Positions 32,934 to 44,300 of a DNA stretch of 64,000 nt are shown here, piece by piece (within the stretch, counting starts at the first letter, position 1; each line of letters starts with the position of its first letter). The stretch is from Ancylostoma caninum (taxonomy: Eukaryota; Nematoda; Chromadorea; Rhabditida; Ancylostomatidae), in NCBI GenBank assembly GCA_037903475.1, contig JBAJFG010000021.1:186001-250000 (forward strand), given 5' to 3'. A program made the translations under genes and the position numbers. The notes beneath the pieces were generated by a model. The model worked only from the letters and a program-made list of their open reading frames with translations. It searched no databases and was not told the DNA's origin.

Positions 32934-33783
32934 GAGGAGATTTTGCGTTTGTAAAGTTCTTCTTTCCTAGCCTCCACAAATTTCGTGATAATATCGAGAA
33001 GTTCGCAATAAATGAATGATCAGTATAGTTTCCGATTTTTCCAACCTCCATTTTTTCCGAATACGACAATGATTAAAAATGTGCATAACCTTTCAGAAAA
33101 CTAAACATTGATTCGTTTCTTACCCTCAGTTCTTGCCCTGCGTTCACATCACTGTTGAAACGAAACAGTTGGACATGTCTTCGGAGAGATCATTTCGTTC
33201 CACTTTTCTACGCGAGCACTCAACTGCATATAAGGTATATAGTAATGCCATTATATGTACTGATCCAACGCTCGTATTTACCTACTACCAATCGCTGTCC
33301 GAGTATGTCTCTAGAGTCGTTGTTCTCACAATGTTTTTTATTCACGATTAGGAGCTCCGCTGTGGAAGAAGCAAGAAAGGGCAACAACCTCACTTTATTA
33401 GGATTTGTTGTCATAATATAAGTATTTTAACTAGAATAAGCGGAGCACTGGAATAAACTTTCAGGAAAGTCGTGGTTGAATTTGCTAATACTTGCTGAGC
33501 GCACGGCAGAAAATAAAAGAAATCTTTTCAGCCATAAGGTAAAATTCTCATGTCTCAGCAAGTTACCCCGATTTCGATGAAGTCAAAATGCCCAAATAAG
33601 TGAATAAATTCAGAAACAAATTTCGAATTCATTCGAATATTCGGAGTTTGAAAATAGAATAAGTTACAAAATTCGAAGGAAAGTGAATATAGAATAAATT
33701 CGAAATTTACTTGTTTGAAAAAAAAAAATCAAAAATCGAATAAATTCGAGATTCCTTTTTCCGAAAAAAGTGAGAAATCAAAT
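32934..33783. repeat. Large tandem repeat unit, copy 3, partial
   Basis: Matches the first roughly 850 bases of the unit, with a two-base difference in an A-run near 33720, then diverges after GTGAGAAATCAAA. The following sequence (to about 33900) is still TTCGAA-rich but not the same as the unit. Confidence 0.9.
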
Positions 33784-33914
33784 AAACTTCAAATGCGTCT
33801 ATTCGAAAAATGTGGAAAATCGAACAAATTCTAAATTCGATTATTCGAAAAATTTGAAAATCGGCTGAACTTGAAATCCGATCATTCGGAAAAAAATTCT
33901 ACCATCACGAAGTA

Positions 33915-34799
33915 TTAGGGTGGTAAAAAAGTCTTAAGCCGATTTTTTTGAAAGTTATAGAATTTTTGATTATTGATCGGTACCCAAGACCTACCATGGG
34001 GTAATCGTAGACCAAACTCGGGGCTTCTCCATAGTAGGCATATGTAGCCGGATTGGCTTTCCTAACTTTAATTACGACGTCAATTCCAAAAGAGGTCCTC
34101 CTACCCTAGATCAGATTTTCCTTCATTGACCACACCGAAAGGAGCTTCTGGAATAACTAATTACTGGAGATGAGAGTTGTGTCCTCTACGATTCTAATAT
34201 ACATCTTGCCATGTGGCTCCGTCGAGCAGAAAATCCACCAAATCGCACCCCCACACAAACAAGTGTTTCCTTTGCTACCTCTGGAATTCGCCAGGAATGT
34301 CGTATTGTAAGCTGCTCCCGCAAACATACAAGGTCATCAGTAACACATACGCCAATCAGTTCCGAAAGGTCGCGGATGCTGTTTGAGAAAAACGGCCAAG
34401 ACGAGTTTTTTGTACACCTACGCCATGGTGACGCTAGGCCCCATTTTGCTTAAGGGACCCCTGAAAAATAGGAGGAGCTGGGTTGGGACACGCTTCCCCA
34501 CTTACCGTATTCTCCTGACGTTGCCACTTTTGACTGTCACTTATTTCATCCCCTCGAGGCATTCCTGACTAAGAAAAAATTCACCAAAGTTGACTATGTT
34601 GGAAAGGAGGTCAGCGATTTCTTTGGCTCCCAGTCTTTCCATTCCTGGGAAAAGAGGAACGCTGACCTGCCCATTAGGTGGGGCACAGCATTGACTAACT
34701 GTGGCTATTATATTGTTGAGCAAATACCACTGTGAGCTGAGTGATAAAATAAAGCGCAAAAAAAGTCCAAAACGGCTCAAGACTTTCTTACCACCCTAA
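33915..34799 (+). mobile_element. Degenerate mariner element
   Basis: 885 bp with inverted ends TTAGGGTGGTAAAAAAGTCT and the complement of GACTTTCTTACCACCCTAA (a few mismatches), flanked by TA (33913-33914 and 34800-34801). Broken transposase pieces are readable on the plus strand: a GDARPHFA block (usual HDNARPH), a KGPLKNRRSWVGT block and CGYYIVEQIPL at the C-terminus, in different frames. Much of the N-terminal half is deleted. Same family as 830-1545. Confidence 0.85.
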
Positions 34800-34801
34800 T
34801 A

Positions 34802-35147
34802 TAATTGATAGTATGGAAAAACAAACCAAAGACGCGCACTGTTATACAATATTAACGCCAGAGACCTGCCAGAAATACATAAATGGAATCAAAAAACGAC
34901 TGCGACGAGTTGTGAAGCGGGGCGGAGGGAATATCATGGAAGGCCGTGAAACATCCAGCGATTTTGAGGGCTACAACTCAGAAGAAGATGAGGAGGTTTA
35001 ACGATGGTTCTTCTAATTTTTCTGACACCCCATCATTCCCTTGCATTTTTCATCACTTTTGTTCCACTCACTGTTAACTTTTGTTTTTTTTCTGTTTTTC
35101 CTCAATATCTGATTTCTTTTACAGCGCGATACTCCTTATATAGACCT
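34802..35147 (+). other. Possible transposase tail remnant and flank
   Basis: A frame at 34813-35001 contains TPETCQKYINGIKKRLRRVV and an acidic end. It loosely resembles the C-terminal end of some Tc1/mariner-type proteins, but is too short to assign. It starts immediately after the mariner element. Confidence 0.2.
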
Positions 35148-35423
35148 CAGTGGCGGACGCAGAAAGTGGGCGGGAGGGGGGGCGTGGGAAGAAAAGTGGG
35201 GTCTCCGCCGTTTTGGGGACCCAGACGGAAAATAAAATTAATAATAATATTAATTATAATAATAAACAATAAATAAAAAATATATTAAAAATAATAATAA
35301 AAATAAACAATTAAAAATAAACTAACACAAGATTTTTATTTGTATTGTAAAGTAATTTCGAAAATTTGGCGACCCATTCTCGGGGGGGGGCGCGCGCCCC
35401 CCCCCCCCGCCCCCCCCCCTGCG
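35148..35423. mobile_element. hAT-like MITE (CAGTGGCGG family), right-truncated
   Basis: Left end CAGTGGCGGACGCAG is intact and the first 230 or so bases match the copy at 2975. It then has G- and C-runs and stops at CCCTGCG, missing the final TCCGCCACTG. It is flanked by an 18-base direct repeat TACTCCTTATATAGACCT (35130-35147 and 35424-35441), longer than the 8 bp expected. Confidence 0.85.
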
Positions 35424-35441
35424 TACTCCTTATATAGACCT

Positions 35442-38400
35442 ATATAGAATTCTATTTGTTTTGTGTATTTAAATAAATATTTTTTGTGCTGCTGTTAACA
35501 TATGACCAATTGATCTACACGCTGATGAAAGTCATCTACACATTTTGTACAAGTCTTCTATCTCGGTTATAATCCAATTTGCGGGATTATCAAATTGCGG
35601 ACAGATCTCGCCATATGGGCGGAGTTGGCCTGATTGTGTCCGTTGCACCATACGATCCCTAAGGCAGATGTGCTATGCCTCGGCTGAGGTGCGATAAATA
35701 GCCGGGCCTTCAGAAATGGCTGCAAAACCAAAAAACTCAGAAAACATTAAAAACTTACAAGTATGTGCCGGATGAGTAACTGAAAGATGTGGCAAGTGGC
35801 TCTTTCGACGGTGATCTGCATTTTATTAGAAAACGGCGTTGAAATAAACAAGTGTTGCAAAAACTCTCATAGATGCTGACTTTGAGACGGAACATTTAAA
35901 CAAATAAGGTCGTCTATCTCACTAAAAACCGAAAAAATCAACTTACCAATTGTTCTCCAAGAAAATTGCAGAAGAAGAGCGCCATACGTCTCCTCAGGGA
36001 GATTTTGTGATGTCACAAACTTGCAACATTACATAAAACTCATGAAAAATTGACACGATTTGCCGACTTTGTATGGCTCTAGTGCATTGTATAATAACAT
36101 AACATAACAAGGAGCGATTATTGCAACTACTACTACTGAAACTGATTAATCATATTTTGTATAGAAATCTAGACTGCACCCTTTTTTGCAGTTTTTACGA
36201 AGTTTCAAACTGAGTAGGACACGTTTTTTTTTCGGCTTTACTACACTTCCATTTATACTGCTCAAATGCGGACTTGTTGTGACTGTGTTGTATTATTATA
36301 TTTATAAATCAATGAATAAAACCAATAAGACACTTTCTCTTCCATACAGATGCCCTAATTATGCCCTAGGCTATAACTATGCAATTTTTCAGGTTTTTTC
36401 GCGCTGTCTCGTCTGTACCAACACGGAAATGGCAAGTCAAATAGGTATTTAAATACGTCTCGAAAAGCGCTATCCAATCGTCCCAAGTTTATGAAAAAAT
36501 CTTAATTCTGAGTGGAGTTATGAGAAAGCTACGGTGAGCGACGGTGCCGCACCTTCACTCACCGTCGGTTTTTCATAGTTCATGCGTAGTATTGTAACTA
36601 TCAACCCTTTTAGTCGTACCGACACACTATGGCTGTAGTATCACCTCTTCTGGCAGGATCCGCGAATCTACTATCGCTCTTCTTCCCCGTCTACAATCGC
36701 GCTAGAAGCTATGCCTTCGTTTCCTGGATTTGACGTGTTTTGCGCAATTTCAGCATTATATATGAGTTGTGAGTCACCTCAACGACAAGAAACAATATCC
36801 GGCTATCTTTTTTCCTCAAACACGATGGTTTGTGGACCCGCGCCTCTCACTCGGGATCTCCAGCTGAGTAGGCTCCACGTGCTGAGCTTTCATTCTCGGC
36901 CTAGGTGGCCGTGAGTCAGGGGGCAAGTGAATAACCACAAATTTAGGAGATAAAGCCCATTCTCGCCTGCCGATGGTAGAAGTGACCCCGGCAGCTGGAA
37001 CGACTGAACGCCACTCACTGCGTGAGCCCAGTCTGATGCGCCGCACTATGAGTTAGTTCGCGTGGAGGCGGCAGCGCCTCGAGGAGAGATCGATTCACAG
37101 CAGGTCAGAGACGCGAAGAGAGCGTTGGGATCTCGGAGACTTGAGGCTTCTCATCTGGCACAGCTCCAGGACAACTTTTTATCGCTCCTATTACCAGGCG
37201 ATAATTTTTTTCCGCTCTCCACATTCATTGCGAGTGACACATGACTCCATTCGCCTCGCGTTTACTAGCCAAGCTTCGTTTTAAATAACGTTAAATAACG
37301 CATTCAACCGCCCGCCCTTTCTCCATGGTGAATTTCTAGTCTCGATAGTTTATCACTGATGTTGTCATCCGATCCCTCACGCAGGGCCACGTGAATTTTT
37401 GTTTCTGCCCCCCCCCCCTTTCTCTCCATTGCCTTTTCCTTCATATTATTGGTTGCCAGTTTTTGCGTTATACAAATGCCTTGCAATAAATCTTTCAAAA
37501 AACATCGGGAACAATATATCTTCTTGCACTCCATTTTCGTTAGTAAATTCCCCGGGTGTTGTGGAACACTCAGCATCCCATTTCGTGAGAATTTGGGCAG
37601 AAAACGGTGGTACCGATCGTCCGACTTGGGCAGTTGCTATTAGAAAAGGTTAATAGCGCCACCATCTGCACGCTTATGCCGCACCAGGCCACAAATGTGA
37701 GCGATAAACTGCACGAGTATTGGCATTTACCCTCGCGACAAAAAGCATAAAAACATTGTCTGAGCTCTCATAATGTTCTAGCCGCTATCGAGCCTGACTC
37801 ACATTTCGCCATTCGTCGGGTCTGCGTACGCGTTTGTGGTTATCCATGATTGATTTCGTCTGTTAGGTATCAGATTTTAGCAAGTATACCTGTTCTGCCA
37901 CACTAAAAACAGAAACTGATTTCTTCCGTTGCGGCTGGGTACTCCGCAAAATATCCAGAGGATATTATGGTTGCTGCAATAATCAACGAATAAACACTCC
38001 CCTCTTTCTCAGGACGCCTCCAGAATGCTCAGTATTTGAACTCCCATGGTCTCCAAGTCATACATGAATCAGAGCGTCGAAAGAGCGCCTCACATTAATG
38101 AGAACAAGATGCCAATTAATTTGCTTCGTGAATTTATTGAGCGGACAAATTGCCTGCCCACCTCGACATCGCGTGCTGTCTGAGAACCATGTGTTTTTAT
38201 ATTTCAATAAATCAAAAGAAGCTATTGACTTTTTTATAAGTCGAGTGAGGTCGAGTGAGGAAGGAGAGCTCGGGGTAGTTCTTCAAGTTATTCTATGCGA
38301 ATCGCGGGAGGGGACTATGTTCCACATATCCGCACGTTTTCTCATGCTCCACTTCTCGCATCTCCTCTATAGATTTCTCAAATTTTCTTATGATAAAGAT

Positions 38401-40820
38401 TGTATTGACTCATACTTCATTCATCTATCTTCTACCTCTAATATTACATGAATATCCAAGAAAACCAGTGATAACAGTTGTAAGATAATAGGAACCATGT
38501 GGGGATGAGTCCCGGCCCAGTAGTGGGCTGCGCTATGGCTATCGTCAATGGCTTGGACTGGAGATCATTCTCGTTTCTCCTTCTGCATCAGTACTTTCAT
38601 TAATGGTTTCTTTTTGTACACGCTTAACGCCGTGACAATAGGTCCGCTGTCTCTCGCTGGTGTTCGACCTCGCCCAGGGCCAACCAAGCCTTGCATCCCT
38701 CCTTGGTGGATGAATTGGAACCAGAGGAGTCTGGGAGGATGGAAGGCCGATTTGTTATTTCGGATGCCCACCCCCCCCCCCCCCTCCCCCCTCGCAAGCC
38801 ATTTTATAGGCACATACGCATTTAATGCCTCTGTGACTGGGAGATGTAGTCAAATGCGTGGCGTATCCCAGAAACGGGACTGATTATCCGCTACCACTTT
38901 ATTCTTTATCCTCTTCCTTAATGAGTAGCTGCATAATCTCGCAAGACGCTTTTGTTAAGAATTATGTTGCTAGTTGCAGTAATCCATTTATTCGTCCATG
39001 CACTTTCGTACAGATTTTTGCATTCACGATTATAAAGAGCAGTACGCCGAGGTGATTCATTCACGGAGTCGTGCCGTTCAATGTACGTAGCTTTTGCCCT
39101 TCTAGCAAGCACTTCATAATTCAGCTTTCTCCTCAAGAGGTTTGGCCGTTACAAGACACTTCCTGACAGTCTTAACACGGTTATACGCAAGTTATACCGC
39201 ACTAGAGTTTCATAGATAGTGGTCTTCGATCAGATTGATTTTTATAAGTATTTAAGTAAAAGTGATTAGCGAAATCTTGAATGAAATGTCATCGATTCCT
39301 ATACTCGCGGCATATTTTTCTGCATATTGCGTTTTCCATTTCGGAGCAAACGAGCTAACTCATACATTAGGTCACAAACTGACCCTTGCTCCCATACATT
39401 ATCCTGCGCAATTCTGCTAGCGTTGCTCACGTTTTTGTCGTCACCGCTGGAATATCAGTGACGCGGCCGCCGGTCACTCGCGGGGGTGAGATGGATGGGA
39501 GGTTCAGTATAATAGTAGGCAATCATTATCACTGGCACACTTAGACGTCTCTTATATGTCAGACTCCGCATCGTTGCCACTTCCGGTTTCCATTTATATT
39601 TTTCACCCTCCTCGAGTGTTTTCTATAGCCATTTCTTGTTTTCTTGTTTTTCGCTTTTTTTTTTGTCTTTGCAGCGATGTTTTTTCCTTCTTTCCTTTTT
39701 TTTTGGGCAGAACAATCCGGCAGTTAAAGACGAATTATGCATAGGCCTACTTTATTAGGTTATTGCATGGTCATCGAGGATTTTTCTTTTGAATGTGCTT
39801 TGTTTTGAGGATCTCAAGAAATTTTCCAATGATGGTGGGATCGATGCTTCATGTAAAATTGATTGAGCCAATTTCGTCAATTCACTGGAATTCATTCCCA
39901 AACAATGGTGAATTCGGAGACATTGACATCTAGAGGGTGGACCATAAATACGGTAACAAGACGTGTTTTTCTTTCAAACGAGCATGTTCTCCCTTGAAGT
40001 CATGTTTATTAGGGAGAACGTCTCCGGACGTTTTACCAGGACAGTGCTCAAGAACATAGGTTTCGTCTGATTCAGAACATGGTAAACAATGAATTTTAGG
40101 ACCTACTGGTTTTGTCGAGACGCCACTCTATTGCACAGAAGTAACTCAAGTGTTCTAATAGGTTTCTACGAAGCCTGAGACATAAGCTTCCTCAAAACCC
40201 CAAAGGAGCTGGGAATCTCCAGAAAGTAACTTCAAAAATCGGAAATAAATTTTTGCGCAGCCACTTGCGCGCCGAGGCTTGCGACTTCATTCGTTGTCTA
40301 GGGATGGGATTCCTAGCAAATGGAGGATATTCCTAGATGTTTTCTTGTGTTATATTCGTTAGGAGTTAGTAAATATAAATCATGTGACGCTGTTCCAAAT
40401 TGCTCTGAAAATCATTTTCTGATAGCCCTTTTGTTTGTTACCGTATTTTTGGCCCACCTGTACTGTCGGCTAAGACTGGCAAGACTGACTCTCCTATAGT
40501 TGCAGGAAGGACTTGTTCTCAAAATTCCATGAACCATCTACCGCGTAGCTGTTCAACTCGCAACACCATAATCAACTTTCAAGCTCATTAATGCCTTCTC
40601 CGCCGGAATCATTGCAGAGATCGCGTAATGACTATGGTCCTTTTTTGTTGAAGTTCTCGAGCATAAAATGTGAATAATAGTTTGAGTAACAGCGCAAATA
40701 TGGGAAAGGCATCCATCCACTTTCCTTTCATCGAGCAACTGAGGAAGAACATTTTTCATGGAAAAAATCTGAAAAAGCTCCAGTTTTAATGTGGCAAGAA
40801 TGAGCAGGGAAATATGTTCT
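35442..40820. other. Large region without recognised genes
   Basis: Contains a C-run at 38771-38790 and a single mariner-type end at about 39754 (TTATTAGGTTATTGCATGG) with no partner found. Open frames up to about 117 codons have no recognisable domain. Confidence 0.35.
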
Positions 40821-41331
40821 TTAACACATTCGCTACCTTACGCTTTTGGCATGGTGTTCCACATAGGACACACGCGCTTTCGTACGAGTGGGACCCGTGC
40901 TCAACCGCTTGAGCACGTGGTCCCACGTGGTAGGAATTTTTCCTCCGCCGCATAATACCCGAATTCGAGGGAATCTGAGCCTGATCTTTTTCTTTTTTGT
41001 GACCGTCAAGAGTGTTTCCAAATGTTTGTCGTCCATTCACTTGATACTGTTTGTAGTTTCTTTTTCATATGTATCTTTATCTCTGGTGTGTGTTTTAACC
41101 ACGTATTAAAAAAGTTTGAGAGAAGATATGCTTTGCTCAGTGCATGTATAGAAAACTTGAATATTTGCTAGTATAAGACTACATAGATGTTTGCTAATTA
41201 TGACAATTTACTTTCCTTTTCATCGAGCAAAATATAACTCTGGAAAGAGCGTGCTCACCCGGTTGAGCACGCGATCGCACGCGTCGCACCATGCGTGTCA
41301 ACCGGTTGAGCACATTGTGGCAAAGGGTTAA
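40821..41331. mobile_element. piggyBac-like MITE, copy 2 (diverged)
   Basis: TTAA at both edges with imperfect inverted ends (TTAACACATTCGCTACC and GTGGCAAAGGGTTAA). Like the copy at 8551 it carries short GC palindromes near the ends (GCTCAACCGCTTGAGC; a CACCCGGTTGAG variant; CAACCGGTTG) and a GTGGGACC/GGTCCCAC pair. 511 bp, no transposase. Confidence 0.7.
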
Positions 41332-44300
41332 TCAACCAGATATCAACAAGAACACTGTTTTTAAATTACGGATAATTTTGGTTGTTTTTACTTCTAGAAG
41401 TCACTTCTTTTCCTGCCTTGCTTCCATTATTGCTGCTTTTTAAGCAGAGGAGCTTTTATTGCTGAAATAAGGGATAACAACCATCATGTCACTTCATCTC
41501 TTAGTCTATTCCGAATTTCTTACTGAATTAATGAAGTCAAGATCAAGCTTTACGAATTTTATAGGTCCGAACCTTTAACTACTAAGGAAATTTCTGTTCC
41601 GCGTATAACGATGATACAACATAGCTAGCTGCTTAATGCCGAACATCGAATATTTCGCTCCCACCAGTTTAAGAATTGCTATTTGTGGCTCATTGTATAC
41701 AAGACTATAAATGGCGAACGAATATGCTTCCGATCTCTCCAACAATTTGTTTACTTCTTGTAAACTTCCAGTATTAATATGCCTTCTCTTCTTGTGGAAT
41801 TTCTGAGGACACTCTGTGCTCTGGTCAAACTTCAAAGTTAAGAGACTCTTAGCTGCGGTAGGATCATCCGATCGTCATGAGTGTTATCGTCATCGCTGAG
41901 TTTTTTTTCCTGTTCATTAACTAATGTGTTATCCAAGTTTTTCGGGCCGCAGCTGTTAATCGGAACACATAATGTTCTATAGTTTTTAATCACTATTATC
42001 TCCAGGATCCTTACGTCATCTCCATTGCCACATAAAAAAAGACATCTCCACAGAGCATCAGCAAAAACTGCGAGGATACATCCGGCGTGAAATGTCGCTG
42101 TTATACTCGGCAGATTTTTCACTAACCTCCTGTTGCGTATGAACACCTTGAACAATTATAATATTTGCAGTGATGCTTGTATCATTTTTGATGCTTCTTC
42201 GGCAGCATCCTCTTGATTTGATTAATGTGTGAGAATCAGCTGACTTGTGAAAACACCGCCGTTGTAGGTTACGCTTTATGGCAGCAAACTGCTGCATAAA
42301 ATTCGTTCCTTTCTCCACAGCTATTGTCATTATTTAACGAAGCGCTTTTACCCAGGTAACCGTCCTCTTATGCATGAGGTTACTGGGGAGAACTTACGGA
42401 ACTATAGCCTCAAAACACTGTTTGACAATAGTTGCACCATTCTGAAGATCTTTGTTGTTCTGCTGCATATCAGCTGAAATGAGGCCGTACTCCATTAACA
42501 TCTCTTCTTACACATTTGTATCAACTAATGCCAATGTATACGGTAACATGAACGTTCTCGAAAAGATTGCGGCCTCCCTGCTATAACAGTTTTACATTCG
42601 ATATTTTTTCTTGAATCTTCGAATATCCGAACTTTCAAATAATCCTGATCCCTCGGGACTGCGAATGTTCGAATTTTTGCGATCTTCCCAATTTTCAAAT
42701 AATCGGTAATCATCGAATTTTCGAATATTCAGATTTTCAAATAATTCAGATCCATCGAATATCTGAAATTTTCTACCTGTCCATATCTGCAATCTGAAAT
42801 GAAAAAAATCTAGAACATCTGAAAAAAAAGTATTGGGGTTGTTTTTTCGATTCGGTCAAAACTCCACCTGCTAGTCCAAAATGGGCGATTCCTGAGCAAA
42901 AATTGCTGAACTTCACTGCTTCCATACATTCCTTCCTTTCCCTTTTTGTGACCAAATTCTGAGAGTAACGCGGACGCGACTTTTTGCGATCTACATTGCG
43001 ATCTACGGTGAACATTGCTGGGCGGAGCTTACCGTTTTAGTTCTCTATAAATAAGCCTGCTGAGACATGGTGGGCAGATAAATTCGTGTGAGCCGTAGGT
43101 GATCAGCCGCCTCACAATCCATAGCTCCACCGCGGTCACAGTGAACCGTACCTCATCGAAACAATGCATAAAATTCATGGAATCCGGAATCCGAACCGTT
43201 TTGGAACCACCCCTCTCTGGTACCGCTGATGCGTCCCAACTAATGTAGGAGTTGTTTGTGAAAATAAACTCTAATAATATTACGGTGTTTCTCCATTGAA
43301 ACTGCAGACTAGAGTCAGGGAGCAATGTGTCAATTTTTGTTCGAGAAACTCGTCCAGCATGGGTTCGCGGGTAGATTGGCTCCTTCCCTGGAACGTTAAT
43401 GAAATCCATCACTGATGTGGCAGTTCTGGACGTAGGCTTCTGATTGTCTGGGTGTAAACAAGCCATACATAGCCATTTGGTTCACTTACACCACTTCTAT
43501 GCATAACCACTGGGTTTATTGACATCATTCGTTCCACTAATTGGGTTGTATATGTGCACATAAATTCCTACTAGCTAATAAATTTCTGTTCGACCACTCA
43601 ACAAATATTCGCAACTTCGCCGACAAGACAGGCCAACGTTTAGGTCTTTTAAACGGTATAAATTATGTTCTCATGACAATTAATGGTATGGCCTTTTACC
43701 TTTTGTTTTTACAAGTTGCCATTCATTTGCTATCAGCGACGCTGTTGTGCGCCGGCTACCTGCGGCTGACATGTTCTGAACTAAAAACTTCCAGATCTCC
43801 GTTGCAACCGTAGTACGTCTTCTAAAGCATGTCAGTTATTTAGCAATGCCTTCTTTGTTCCGCACATGAGGGTTTCGCGTTCACTTGCACGCGGATGAGC
43901 ATCTGCTATTTCATTTTGAATATGTAGATGAAAAGAAGTTGGTTGCACAGTTCCCATCACTGATGTTTTCGAGGAAATCTTTCGTTAAAGGAGCTATCAC
44001 GTCTCCCAGAATTCACTGCGGTCGCAAGCTGTTTTTTTTAATAAAACCAATACGTTACTTTTCCGAACTTCTCAGGCCAGTATGTCCGAAACGACTGAGC
44101 ATTGACATTAAAGATTTGTTTTTGTGAACGATTTTGGGCAAATGCCATTCCTAACTACCGGCACATATCTAGGAAAATACGTAATTGTACAGTAGTATGT
44201 AGTAGTACAGTATATATGTAGGTAGTCCTAGTCAAACTGAATAGTTTAAATCAATCTTGAGAAATATGTGCAGTTTGGGGGAATAAATCTCATCAACTAA

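Noticed and set aside
43029..43466. 145-codon open frame on the minus strand
   Set aside because: Long for the base composition, but no domain, no repeat of the frame elsewhere and no convincing splice context; not called as a gene.
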